Assembly: GCF_014145335.1 (NCBI RefSeq)
Contig: NZ_JACIVI010000007.1
Location: 1 to 64,000 of the forward strand
Origin: Aquariibacter albus
GTDB taxonomy: Bacteria > Pseudomonadota > Gammaproteobacteria > Burkholderiales > Burkholderiaceae_C
Direction of reading: 5' to 3'
Length of the DNA: 64,000 nucleotides
Positions 1 to 9,036 of this stretch are shown one piece after another. Below the pieces are notes generated by a model. The model saw nothing but the letters and a program-made list of their open reading frames with translations. It ran no database searches and was not told the DNA's origin. A program made the translations under genes and the position numbers. The stretch's first letter is position 1; each line of letters starts with the position of its first letter.

Positions 1-3000
1 GGTGGTGACCGAGCCGCCATCGAGCAAGATCGAAGAAGCCGTCAGCGCCAGGCTGGACAGCGCCGTGCCGCTGCCGACGGCGCCGTTGAGATCGACCGTG
101 CCGGCCGAGACGGACAGCGAGCGGGCGCCATCGACCGTGCTGCCCAGGCTCACCGTGCCCGCACTGGCGGACAGGGTGGTGTCGGCCCCCAGCGTCACCG
201 CACCGGAGTAGGTCTGATGGCCGGTGGTGGTGACCGAGCCGCCATCGAGCAAGATCGACGAAGCCGTCAGCGCCAGGCTGGACAGTGCCGTGCCGCTGCC
301 GACGGTGCCGTTGAGATCGACCGTGCCGGCCGAGACGGACAGCGAGCGGGCGCCATCGACCGTGCTGCCCAGGCTCACCGTGCCCGCACTGGCGGACAGG
401 GTGGTGTCGGCCCCCAGCGTGACGGCACCGGTGTAGGTCTGCTGGCCCGTGGTCGTCACGGCGCCGCCGTCGAGCAAGATCGAAGAAGCCGTCAGCGCCA
501 GGCTGGACAGTGCCGTGCCGCTGCCGACGGTGCCGTTGAGATCGACCGTGCCGGCCGAGACGGACAGCGAGCGGGCACCATCGACCGTGCTGCCCAGGCT
601 CACCGTGCCCGCACCGGCGGACAGGGTGGTGTCCACGCCCAGCGTCACCGCACCGGTGTAGGTCTGATGGCCGGTGGTCGTCACGGCAGCGCCATCGAGC
701 AAGATCGAAGAAGCCGTCAGCGCCAGGCTGGACAGTGCCGTGCCGCTGCCGACGGCGCCGTTGAGATCGACCGTGCCGGCCGAGACGGACAGAGAGCGTG
801 CGCCATCGACCGTGCTGCCCAGGCTCACCGTGCCCGCGCCGGCGGACAGGGTGGTGTCGGCCCCGAGCGTCACCGCGCCGGAGTAGGTCTGGTTGCCGGT
901 GGTGGTGATCGCTGAGCCATCGAGCAGGAGGGAGGCCGCCACCAACTCCAGGCTGCTCAGCGCCGTGCTGCCACCGACCGCTCCGTTGAGATCCACGGCA
1001 CCGGCCGAAACCGAAAGCGAGCGTGCACCATCGACCGTGCTGCCGAAGCTCACCGTGCCTGCGCCTGCGGACAAGGTGGTGTCCACGCCCAGCGTCACCG
1101 CGCCGGAGTAGGTCTGATGGCCGGTGGTGGTGACCGAGCCGCCGTCGAGCAAGATCGACGAAGCCGTCAGCGCCAGGCTGTACAGTGCCGTGCCGCTGCC
1201 GACGGCGCCGTTGAGATCGACCGTGCCGGCCGAGACGGACAGCGAGCGGGCGCCATCGACCGTGCTGCCCAGGCTCACCGTGCCCGCACCGGCGGACAGG
1301 GTGGTGTCGGCCCCCAGCGTCACCGCGCCGGAGTAGGTCTGATGGCCGGTGGTCGTCACGGCGCCGCCATCGAGCAAGATCGACGAAGCCGTCAGCGCCA
1401 GGCTGGACAGTGCCGTGCCGCTGCCGACGGCCCCATTGAGATCGACCGTGCCGGCCGAGACGGACAGCGAGCGGGCACCATCGACCGTGCTGCCCAGGCT
1501 CACCGTGCCCGCACTGGCGGACAGGGTGGTGTCGGCTCCCAGCGTGACTGCACCGGTGTAGGTCTGATGGCCGGTGGTGGTGACCGAGCCGCCATCGAGC
1601 AAGATCGACGAAGCCGTCAGTGCCAGGCTGGACAGTGCCGTGCCGCTGCCGACGGCGCCGTTGAGATCGACCGTGCCGGCCGAGACGGACAACGAGCGGG
1701 CACCATCGACCGTGCTGCCGAAGCTCACCGTGCCCGCACCGGCGGACAGGGTGGTGTCGGCCCCCAGCGTCACCGCACCGGTGTAGGTCTGATGGCCGGT
1801 GGTCGTCACGGCGCCGCCGTCGAGCAAGATCGACGAAGCCGTCAGCGCCAGGCTGGACAGTGCCGTGCCGCTGCCGACGGCGCCGTTGAGATCGACCGTG
1901 CCGGCCGAGACGGACAGCGAGCGGGCACCATCGACCGTGCTGCCCAGGCTCACCGTGCCTGCGCCTGCGGACAAGGTGGTGTTCGCCCCGAGCGTCACCG
2001 CGCCGGAGTAGGTCTGGTTGCCGGTGGTGGTGATCGCTGAGCCATCGAGCAGGAGGGAGGCCGCCACCAACGCCAGGCTGCTCAACGCCGTGCTGCCACC
2101 GACCGCTCCGTTGAGATCCACGGCACCGGCCGAAACCGAAAGCGAGCGGGCACCATCGACCGTGCTGCCCAGGCTCACCGTGCCCGCGCCTGCGGACAAG
2201 GTGGTGTTCGCCCCGAGCGTCACCGCGCCGGAGTAGGTCTGGTTGCCCGTGGTGCTGACCGCGCCACCATCGAGCGTGATGGACGTGGCCGTCAGCCCCA
2301 GGCTGGTCAGCGCCGAGCCCCCCCCCACTGCCCCATTGAAGTCCACCGTACTGCCGGAGATGAGCAGCGCCTGCGCCCCATTGATCGTGCTGCTGAAACG
2401 CACCGTGCCCACGCCTGCGGACAGGGTGGTGTCCACGCCCAGCGTGACAGCGCCGGTGTAAGTCTGGTTGCCCGTGGTGCTGACAGCCGAACCGCCCAGC
2501 GAAATCGACGAGCCACTCACGCTCAGGCTGTTCAGCGCCACGCCGCTGCCGATGGCCCCGTTGAGCTCCACCGGGCCACCGCTCAGCGTCAAGGCATGGG
2601 CGCCGTCAACCGCGGCGCCCAGCTCAATCCTTCCGGCGGTCTGGATGCGCATGTCGGTCGGCAGGTTCAGCACGCCAACGCCGATGTCTCCCGTGCCCTC
2701 ACTGCGACCGATCTGCAAGGTTCCGAAGCTGGCGAAGAGATCCAGCGTCGCCTGGGCGATGGACAGCGTGCCCACCCCACCGGCCAGACCCACGGAGCTG
2801 CCGATCGAACTGGGTGCCAGCGTGGCCGTCCCTGTTCCGGTGACGGTGGCCCCCACATCCAGCGCGGAGAAGAACAAGCTCAGGTCACCCAGCGGCGCCA
2901 TCCCGCCGACCGCGCCAGTCAGCACGATGCGATCGGCGGCATCGATGGAGAGCTTGTGGCTGCCATCGACGGTGCTGCCAAGCGTGATGTCGCTGCCTGC

Positions 3001-3501
3001 CGCCGTCGCGCGCAGGACCGTGTCTGTGCCCAGCGTGACTGCACCGGTGTAGGTCTGCTGGCCGGTGGTGGTGACCGAGCCACCGTCGAGCAAGATCGAC
3101 GAAGCCGTCAGCGCCAGGCTGGACAGTGCCGTGCCGCTGCCGACGGTGCCGTTGAGATCGACCGTGCCGGCCGAGACGGACAGCGAGCGGGCGCCATCGA
3201 CCGTGCTGCCCAGGCTCACCGTGCCCGCACCGGCGGACAGGGTGGTGTCCACGCCCAGCGTCACTGCACCGGTGTAGGTCTGATGGCCGGTGGTGGTGAC
3301 CGAGCCGCCATCGAGCAAGATCGAAGAAGCCGTCAGCGCCAGGCTGGACAGTGCCGTGCCGCTGCCGACGGCGCCGTTGAGATCGACCGTGCCGGCCGAG
3401 ACGGACAGCGAGCGTGCGCCATCGACCGTGCTGCCCAGGCTCACCGTGCCCGCACCGGCGGACAGGGTGGTGTCGGCTCCCAGCGTGACGGCACCGGTGT
3501 A
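1..3501 (-). repeat. 225-bp in-frame tandem repeats within tpsA
   Basis: The same junction (gta-ggtctg on the plus strand) recurs at 210, 435, 660, 885, 1110, 1335, 1560, 1785, 2010, 2235, 2460, 3051, 3276 and 3501. That is a spacing of 225 bp (75 residues), apart from one 591-bp (197-residue) divergent unit at 2461-3051. The units starting at 885 and 2010 are a distinct, mutually similar variant placed exactly 5 x 225 bp apart. This implies amplification of a five-unit block. The array is coding and in frame; it is not a CRISPR array. Confidence 0.95.
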
Positions 3502-5172
3502 GGTCTGATGGCCGGTGGTGCTGACTGAGCCGCCCATGAACTGGGTTGCGCCGGTCATCGTCAGGCTGTCGCCGCCAAGGCTGGCGTTCGCGTTCAGCAC
3601 CAGCAGCGTGCTTTGGAAGTTCAGCTCCTTGGCAACGACCGTGACATTCGCCTCCAGCACGATGCTGTTACCAGCTTGGACCTGCAGCTTGCGCATGCCC
3701 AGGTTGAGCGAATCCTCGAAGGTGACGGTGTTGCTGGCCGTCAGCAGGACATTGCCGACCACGGCCTCCAGAGCTGCTGGCGAAATGGTGAGGTCCCCGC
3801 CTGCGGGCAGTGGGTCGGCATAGGCATCCGTGCCGCCCGTCCCGATCACGAGCTTGTCAGGGTCCAGCAGCAAGAGGCCGGACTGCCCGCCGGTCGCGCC
3901 GGTGTCGACGCGACCGGCGAAGCCCAGCCCTCGCAAGCCCGAGACCTCGACCCGGCCGCCGTCCCCTTCAAGCGCTCCACCACGGGCCGAGATATGGCCC
4001 TGGAACCGGTTGCTGCCGTCGGACCAGACGACGACTTCGCCACCGTTGCCGCGGGCCGTGGCATCGGCGCGGACCTCGGCGCCAGCCTCGACCCGGACCG
4101 ATTCGGCCCGCCCGACCGTGTCCAGCGCAGCACCCTGCCAACCACCGCCTATGGCCACCGTGCCGCCCCCTGCTACACCGGAGGCGTCGATCCGGCTTCC
4201 CCCGCCTACCACCAGGGCTTGGCCACCAACCTGCACGGAACCGCCGCGTGCGCCGGCATCCAGGCCCTGCACGTCGATGCGACCGTTCAGGGCCACTTGA
4301 CCCTGGCTGCCGCCGTCGATGACGATGCGGCCGTTTCGCTGGCTCAGGCTGCGTGCCTGCAGCAGGCCATCCATGTTGAGCACGGTGTCGGCCAAGGCGC
4401 TGCGGGCCTGGGCCCGGAGCTGGATGAGGCCGCCGTCGGCCTGGATGCGACCGAGCTGGTCGAGACGCTGGCTGACTTGGTCACCTCGGGCTTCGAAGAG
4501 CACGAGGCCGTCGCCTTCGATATCGACCCGCACCCGGTCAACCGCAGCCAGCGCCACCCGCCCCTCGCGGGCTTCGATGAGGCCGCGGTTGATCACCAGC
4601 GGCGCCACCAGGGCCACGGTGCCGCCGTGGGCGGTGATCGTCCCGGCATTCAGCACAGTACCCGCCTCGGCCGTGACCAGGCTGTCGTCGCCGAAGCGGT
4701 AGAGGCCCGCCATGAAGTCGACGGTCGAGATGGGCAGGGTCGAGGCCACCAGCGAGCCGACATCGATCCGGGCCCCCTCGCCAAAGACGATGCCGTTCGG
4801 ATTGACCAGGAAGACCCGGCCGTTGGCCTGCATGTGACCGAGCAGATGGCTGGGGTCTGTGCCCACCACGCGGTTGAGCAATACCGAGCGGCTGTCAGGC
4901 TGGACGATGCGCAAGGTCTCGTCTGCCCCGATCGAGAAGCCTTGCCAATCGATCGCGGCCTGGTTGCTGATCTGGCGGATCAGGCCCTGCCGGGGGGCGC
5001 CGCTCTCGACCGTGGCTTGTCCGGCCACGATTTCAGCCCCGGTCGGCAGGGCCAAGCTTGCGCCGCTGTGCATCAGCAGGGCACTCGCCAGTGCCACGGG
5101 GCTGATCAGGGGGGGGGCGAGTCGGCGCAGGCCGGCAGGCCGGGCGGACAAGGTGGGGCAGGACCGCTTCAT
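1..5172 (-). CDS. Filamentous haemagglutinin-type two-partner secretion exoprotein (TpsA), C-terminus cut by window edge
   Basis: This frame stays open from an ATG at 5172 to the left edge, giving 1724 codons with no stop, so the 3' end is missing. The N-terminus is basic and then hydrophobic, as in an export signal. It is followed by a TPS domain: NQAAIDWQGFSIG (residues 70-82), RVVGTDPSHLLG (101-112) and the hallmark NPNGIVFGEGARI (124-136). After about residue 550 the protein becomes 75-residue repeats of the type TGHQTYTGAVTLGADTTLSAG...GSTVDGARSLSVSAG, as expected for a beta-helical shaft. TPS domains are recognised by the partner transporter, encoded 21 bp upstream in the same operon. 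A GAGGT ribosome-binding site precedes the ATG. Likely role: large secreted or surface adhesin. The family assignment is firm; the substrate or receptor is unknown. Confidence 0.95.
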   Translation of the reverse strand, partial: MKRSCPTLSARPAGLRRLAPPLISPVALASALLMHSGASLALPTGAEIVAGQATVESGAPRQGLIRQISNQAAIDWQGFSIGADETLRIVQPDSRSVLLNRVVGTDPSHLLGHMQANGRVFLVNPNGIVFGEGARIDVGSLVASTLPISTVDFMAGLYRFGDDSLVTAEAGTVLNAGTITAHGGTVALVAPLVINRGLIEAREGRVALAAVDRVRVDIEGDGLVLFEARGDQVSQRLDQLGRIQADGGLIQLRAQARSALADTVLNMDGLLQARSLSQRNGRIVIDGGSQGQVALNGRIDVQGLDAGARGGSVQVGGQALVVGGGSRIDASGVAGGGTVAIGGGWQGAALDTVGRAESVRVEAGAEVRADATARGNGGEVVVWSDGSNRFQGHISARGGALEGDGGRVEVSGLRGLGFAGRVDTGATGGQSGLLLLDPDKLVIGTGGTDAYADPLPAGGDLTISPAALEAVVGNVLLTASNTVTFEDSLNLGMRKLQVQAGNSIVLEANVTVVAKELNFQSTLLVLNANASLGGDSLTMTGATQFMGGSVSTTGHQTYTGAVTLGADTTLSAGAGTVSLGSTVDGARSLSVSAGTVDLNGAVGSGTALSSLALTASSILLDGGSVTTTGHQTYTGAVTLGVDTTLSAGAGTVSLGSTVDGARSLSVSAGTVDLNGTVGSGTALSSLALTASSILLDGGSVTTTGQQTYTGAVTLGTDTVLRATAAGSDITLGSTVDGSHKLSIDAADRIVLTGAVGGMAPLGDLSLFFSALDVGATVTGTGTATLAPSSIGSSVGLAGGVGTLSIAQATLDLFASFGTLQIGRSEGTGDIGVGVLNLPTDMRIQTAGRIELGAAVDGAHALTLSGGPVELNGAIGSGVALNSLSVSGSSISLGGSAVSTTGNQTYTGAVTLGVDTTLSAGVGTVRFSSTINGAQALLISGSTVDFNGAVGGGSALTSLGLTATSITLDGGAVSTTGNQTYSGAVTLGANTTLSAGAGTVSLGSTVDGARSLSVSAGAVDLNGAVGGSTALSSLALVAASLLLDGSAITTTGNQTYSGAVTLGANTTLSAGAGTVSLGSTVDGARSLSVSAGTVDLNGAVGSGTALSSLALTASSILLDGGAVTTTGHQTYTGAVTLGADTTLSAGAGTVSFGSTVDGARSLSVSAGTVDLNGAVGSGTALSSLALTASSILLDGGSVTTTGHQTYTGAVTLGADTTLSASAGTVSLGSTVDGARSLSVSAGTVDLNGAVGSGTALSSLALTASSILLDGGAVTTTGHQTYSGAVTLGADTTLSAGAGTVSLGSTVDGARSLSVSAGTVDLNGAVGSGTALYSLALTASSILLDGGSVTTTGHQTYSGAVTLGVDTTLSAGAGTVSFGSTVDGARSLSVSAGAVDLNGAVGGSTALSSLELVAASLLLDGSAITTTGNQTYSGAVTLGADTTLSAGAGTVSLGSTVDGARSLSVSAGTVDLNGAVGSGTALSSLALTASSILLDGAAVTTTGHQTYTGAVTLGVDTTLSAGAGTVSLGSTVDGARSLSVSAGTVDLNGTVGSGTALSSLALTASSILLDGGAVTTTGQQTYTGAVTLGADTTLSASAGTVSLGSTVDGARSLSVSAGTVDLNGTVGSGTALSSLALTASSILLDGGSVTTTGHQTYSGAVTLGADTTLSASAGTVSLGSTVDGARSLSVSAGTVDLNGAVGSGTALSSLALTASSILLDGGSVTT

Positions 5173-5193
5173 GTCGTACCTCGGGACTGCGCG

Positions 5194-6918
5194 CTAGAAG
5201 GACTTGCTGAGCAGCAGATGGGCCCGTGGCGAGCGGTCGACCGGATCGCTTCGCCCCTCGCCCACCAGCGGCCAGGCCAGTGAGGCACGGATCGTGAAGT
5301 CACCCGGTCGGTCCCAGACCAGACCGAAGCCAGCACCAGCCAGTGTGGCCGCGTTGTCTGTGGAGACGCTCGGAGCCGACAGTTTGCTCCGGTAGCGTAC
5401 GTGCCCGATGTCGAGGAAGGTGCTGAAGACCAGTTCCCGCGCCAGCCGTCCCAGCCAGGCGTCCGGAGGCAGCCAGCGCAGTTCGGCGGTAGCCACCACG
5501 CCCCGGTCACCGGTGCCCTCCCCGGGGGCGAAGGCACGGACGCGATCGGGGCCGCCGAGCTGAAACTGCTCCGCACTGTCCAGATTGTCCGGAGTCCATT
5601 GCCCGCGAAGGCTGAGATAGAGCAGCAGCCTGGCATCCACGATGTTCTGCAGCCGCGCGATCTGGCCGCTCAGCACCACGAAGCGGTCGTCGACGTCATC
5701 AAAGACCTGGGGTGGGCTCAGGTCGATCTGGCCAAGGGCCAGGCCGAGCTCGTAGGTGCTGACACCACCGCTGAGCCAGGCGTCCCGCCAGTCGCCGAAG
5801 AGGCCGAGACGCAGCGCATCGACGGACTTGTCCCGGGAGAAGCCCGTCAAGCCCTGGCGGTCCTCGAAGCGTTTGAGATCCAGGCTGGCCAGGCCAAATA
5901 CATTCAGGTTGCGGCTGCGGACCAGGGGGTAGAGCCCGAAGGCGGTGAGGGTGGAGATGTCACCGTTCAGATTGATCGGTAGCTTGTCCTTGTCGATCTG
6001 GTAATCGACGTAGGACAAGGACAGGCCGAGCTTCAGTCCGTCATCGCCCACCGGCCGGGTGTAGCTGGCCAGTGCGAAGCGCAGTCCGCCGGTCTCGGAG
6101 CTGAGCAGGTTGAAGACCAGGCCGTCGCCCGCACCTGTGGGGCTGTTCCACTGCGCCAGCGCACTGAGGCGCCATTCGCCCGAAAAGCGCGAACCGTGGT
6201 TGTCCAGCTCATAGCGCTGACTCCAGCGAGACTCCGGTTGCGGTGTCACCACGAGGGTCGCAGTGCCTGGCTTCCGGCCGGCCTTGACCTCAAAGCGCGC
6301 AGTGATGCCGCGCAGGTCATTGATCAGGAAAACCGTGCGCTCGACATCGCGTACCGTGAGGATGGATCCGGGAACCAGCCGGGCCAGATAACGCTCGACG
6401 ACCCCGCGATCGACCGGGAGGCCGTCGGACCAGTTCAGCTGCACCTCGTCGAGCCGGCCCTCGAGCACGGCAATGCGGATGACGCCATCCTCGGCGGCCT
6501 GCTCGGGCAAGTAGGCATAGCCCAGGTAGTAGCCCAGCTCGCTTTGCAGGAAGCGAGTGACCGCAGCGGCTGCTTCGACCAGGTCCTCGTAGCTCCGCTG
6601 GGGCCCCACGAAGCCCACTGTCAGCGCAGGCAGGGCCTCGCGGAGCGCCGCCGGAGCCTGGTCATCCACCACGAAACGCTGGACATCGACGCGCAACTCG
6701 TCCTGGGGCTTGCCAAGCTCTCGGCTGATCGGTCGGTCCGGCAGGTCCGCCGGGCGTCCGGTGGGCAGGCTGGGGGCCAGGTCCTGCGGCCGCGGAAGGA
6801 TGCCCGCCGGCGGCGCGGATTGAGCCTGGGATGCGCCTGCCGTTGTGATGAGAAGGGCGAACCCCAAGCCGTGCCAGAGCCTTCGGCGAGGGCACGGCCT
6901 CACGCGATGCCGTCTCAC
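5194..6918 (-). CDS. Two-partner secretion outer-membrane transporter (FhaC/ShlB/HecB family, TpsB)
   Basis: The 574-residue protein starts with a signal peptide (Arg-rich n-region, hydrophobic LGFALLITTAGASQA). A Pro-rich linker, two POTRA-like segments (about residues 70-230) and a C-terminal 16-strand-type barrel region follow. It ends in phenylalanine (LLLSKSF), as outer-membrane beta-barrels usually do. Length fits the ShlB/FhaC family (about 550-590). Its ATG overlaps the stop of the upstream OmpA-domain gene by 4 bp, and the exoprotein gene starts 21 bp downstream, so the three are almost surely co-transcribed. It should recognise the TPS domain of the exoprotein in the periplasm and translocate it across the outer membrane. 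Confidence 0.95.
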   Translation of the reverse strand: MRRHRVRPCPRRRLWHGLGFALLITTAGASQAQSAPPAGILPRPQDLAPSLPTGRPADLPDRPISRELGKPQDELRVDVQRFVVDDQAPAALREALPALTVGFVGPQRSYEDLVEAAAAVTRFLQSELGYYLGYAYLPEQAAEDGVIRIAVLEGRLDEVQLNWSDGLPVDRGVVERYLARLVPGSILTVRDVERTVFLINDLRGITARFEVKAGRKPGTATLVVTPQPESRWSQRYELDNHGSRFSGEWRLSALAQWNSPTGAGDGLVFNLLSSETGGLRFALASYTRPVGDDGLKLGLSLSYVDYQIDKDKLPINLNGDISTLTAFGLYPLVRSRNLNVFGLASLDLKRFEDRQGLTGFSRDKSVDALRLGLFGDWRDAWLSGGVSTYELGLALGQIDLSPPQVFDDVDDRFVVLSGQIARLQNIVDARLLLYLSLRGQWTPDNLDSAEQFQLGGPDRVRAFAPGEGTGDRGVVATAELRWLPPDAWLGRLARELVFSTFLDIGHVRYRSKLSAPSVSTDNAATLAGAGFGLVWDRPGDFTIRASLAWPLVGEGRSDPVDRSPRAHLLLSKSF

Positions 6919-7472
6919 TCGGCCCGCCCGATCTCGACGCGGCGGTTCTCGCTGGCAGCAGGATCCTGCGGATTCTTGGGATCCTTGGCCCCCAGGCCGA
7001 CCGTCTGCAGCGAAGCCGGGTCAGCCCCCTTGCCGACGAGGTAGGCCTTGACCGATTCGGCGCGCCGCAAGGAGAGGGCGAGGTTGCCTGCGGCAGAACC
7101 GCTGGCATCGGCATGACCAACGATGCGAACCCCTTGACTGCCCTTGGGGCGCCCCCGCAACACCTCCGCAAAAACGTCGAGCTGCTTGCGCAAGCCCTCA
7201 GGCAACTCCGCCGAGCCGAGCTTGAAACTGGCCGCCGGCAGCGAGAAGCGCACGGCGGGCTTCAAGCCCATGCAGCGAAAGCCGTTGGCTTCGAGTTCCT
7301 TGCATGCGTCGTCCGGGAAGAGGCCTTCCTTGACTGTCGCGGCGTCAGGCACGGTGGTGCCGAGGTCGACCGCGGGAGCCCCCTCGGCGGCGCAGACGCT
7401 GAGACTCAGGGCCAGAAGAGTGCTTCCGCCCAAGGCGCGGAAGGGGCGATGCAAGAGGCCGCGAGCTGTCAT
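6915..7472 (-). CDS. OmpA-domain periplasmic/outer-membrane protein, first gene of the TPS operon
   Basis: This is a 185-residue protein with a signal peptide (hydrophobic GGSTLLALSLSVCAA). Its C-terminal OmpA/MotB-type peptidoglycan-binding domain (about residues 75-182) includes IVGHADASGSAAGNLALS, RRAESVKAYL and the closing SENRRVEIG. An AGGAG ribosome-binding site lies 8 bases before the ATG. The stop overlaps the TpsB start (ATGA), indicating translational coupling. OmpA-domain proteins often accompany FhaB/FhaC-like pairs; an inferred role is anchoring the secretion site or adhesin to peptidoglycan. The N-terminal 70 residues belong to no family I recognise. Confidence 0.88.
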   Translation of the reverse strand: MTARGLLHRPFRALGGSTLLALSLSVCAAEGAPAVDLGTTVPDAATVKEGLFPDDACKELEANGFRCMGLKPAVRFSLPAASFKLGSAELPEGLRKQLDVFAEVLRGRPKGSQGVRIVGHADASGSAAGNLALSLRRAESVKAYLVGKGADPASLQTVGLGAKDPKNPQDPAASENRRVEIGRAE

Positions 7473-7654
7473 TTGCTTATCTCCTGAGGGGCAGGCGCCG
7501 CGGTGACCGGGGTCGTGAGGGTCATGCCGGTAGGTGGCGCCCCGAGGTTCGGAACACGGACTGATTCACACCACGCTTGTACTGTGAGCGGTGGGTGGCT
7601 TCCATCCTGGGTGTCCCCTGCTTAAGGGATCGGGATAACCCGGGGCGTCTGGCT

Positions 7655-8773
7655 TCACCACGCGGAAAAGATCTGAAGGGCTGGAACGTGCTGTCTGAAT
7701 TTGGCGCGAAGATCGTGCAGATGGTGCTCCGGCCAACCCAGGTGGCTGCCGGAAAAAACCCGAGGGTCTGGGGTGTGCATAAGAAAGGCCTGGGTTTCGT
7801 TGGCCATCAGGGTTTCATCGCTCGTGTCGTATTCCAGATCTCCGAGGAAAATCCTAAATGCCCTTCGCTGAGATTCGTTCAAAACATCTCGCCAGAATCC
7901 GATGACCTGCTTCTGATACCCCTTATGGGTGAAAAAGAAGCCGTGGCTGAGTTCGTGGCGCAAAACGGTTTCCCGCCGTCGGGCATCGACCTCCTCATCG
8001 GCCAAAGTGGCCGGGTCGTCCGCCTGCACGGCGGTGAAGGCAATCAGTGCTTGCGACGGGGCCTGCGCTTCGTCGGTCGAAGCTGCTCGCGCCCGAGAGT
8101 CCAGCAGACCCGCGTTCTGCAGCGTGGTCCGGAGCCGCTCCTCGTCCGGGTTCAGCGGGAGACCCTGGCGCGCGATCTGGGCGAAGAAGCGGATCACGCT
8201 GCTGCCCGCGTAGTCGTGGCCCTGATAAAAAGTCGCGGCGCTGTCTCCCGTCTTCTGCATCAGCAGGGCCAGTTCCTCGGGCGTGAGCACGCGATCCCGT
8301 GGCGTCCCGCGCTTCTCGATAAGCGCGGCCAGGCGGTTGAGGGCCGCTCCCTGGGTCAGGAGATCCGGGAACTCGATGACCAGGATCGCGGGATGTTCGG
8401 CCAAGCGCGCGACACGCCAGGTTCCGTCTGGTGTGTCGTTCAGCAGGTCCTCCATCCGGCGCACGGCGACACCCGAGCTCGGCTGGGCGTCGGGCGGGGT
8501 CACCGTCTGGGCCCCCTGACTTCCGGGCCGAAGCGCTCGTCCAGGATGGGCCGCTTCCGGTGCGAGAGTCGGCGTTTCCGGCCGGCGCTGGAACCCGTTC
8601 AGCGCAGCCAGTCCTGCGATACAGCAGAGGCCGCAGAAAAGAAGGATGCTGCGTGAAAGGCGCGAACCAGCACGCCGCGTCTTGGCCGGATGGGTTCGAG
8701 GGGGCGGGGGGCTTCCGGGGAAACCCTTGGGTCTCAGCAACTGGCGTGTGATCTCGCGCGGGTCGGTGCTCAC
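7655..8773 (-). CDS. Membrane-anchored putative HExxH zinc metalloprotease
   Basis: From a GTG at 8773 the protein is 372 residues; GGAGAGGG lies just upstream of that codon. An in-frame ATG at 8815 would add 14 residues but has a poorer ribosome-binding site. A single transmembrane segment (about residues 40-60, SILLFCGLCCIAGLAAL) follows a basic stretch, so it is probably a type II or signal-anchored protein. Near residues 273-277 is HELSH, followed about 48 residues later by NETQAFL (325-331), a spacing and Asn-Glu pair that resemble gluzincin zinc sites. No named family is recognised. It is a single gene, oriented like the TPS operon but 182 bp away. Function as a protease is inferred from the motif alone. 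Confidence 0.75.
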   Translation of the reverse strand: MSTDPREITRQLLRPKGFPGSPPPPRTHPAKTRRAGSRLSRSILLFCGLCCIAGLAALNGFQRRPETPTLAPEAAHPGRALRPGSQGAQTVTPPDAQPSSGVAVRRMEDLLNDTPDGTWRVARLAEHPAILVIEFPDLLTQGAALNRLAALIEKRGTPRDRVLTPEELALLMQKTGDSAATFYQGHDYAGSSVIRFFAQIARQGLPLNPDEERLRTTLQNAGLLDSRARAASTDEAQAPSQALIAFTAVQADDPATLADEEVDARRRETVLRHELSHGFFFTHKGYQKQVIGFWRDVLNESQRRAFRIFLGDLEYDTSDETLMANETQAFLMHTPDPRVFSGSHLGWPEHHLHDLRAKFRQHVPALQIFSAW

Positions 8774-8933
8774 AAGGCCCTCTCCGTAAGCCGGCAACAC
8801 AGCCAAAGGGAGCATTCCACAGCGGAATCAAGGTGGCAACAGGTCATCCGTGCGGCAAACCGGCGGGTCATGCTCCTGGCCCATGGAAAACCCTGAGCGG
8901 GCAGTCCATCGCAGTTTTCATGCGCTCAACCGA

Positions 8934-8964
8934 TTGACGCGTACCGAGGGCCTGGTGCTACATT
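8934..8964 (+). promoter_or_regulatory. Weak sigma-70-like promoter candidate upstream of the T6SS operon
   Basis: TTGACG at 8934-8939 and TACATT at 8959-8964, with a 19-bp spacer, lie about 73 bp before the tssA start. The -35 is 5/6 and the -10 is 4/6, but the spacing is long. The 263-bp gap between the metalloprotease start and tssA has no ORF I trust, so it must hold the promoters of both divergent genes. Confidence 0.3.
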
Positions 8965-9036
8965 CCGGCGACGTTTGGTGCCGCCCTCAATGCTGGCCCC
9001 GATGCAGTTTGACCGTCGCGAGGATCTCCCGAAATC

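Noticed and set aside
1-3501. Regular direct repeats as a possible CRISPR array
   Set aside because: The period is 225 bp without short repeat/spacer structure, and the repeats are coding and in frame.
2-3528. Plus-strand open frames of 70-310 residues repeated every 225 bp
   Set aside because: They are antisense shadows of the in-frame repeat of the minus-strand exoprotein, which has a TPS domain and matching operon partner.
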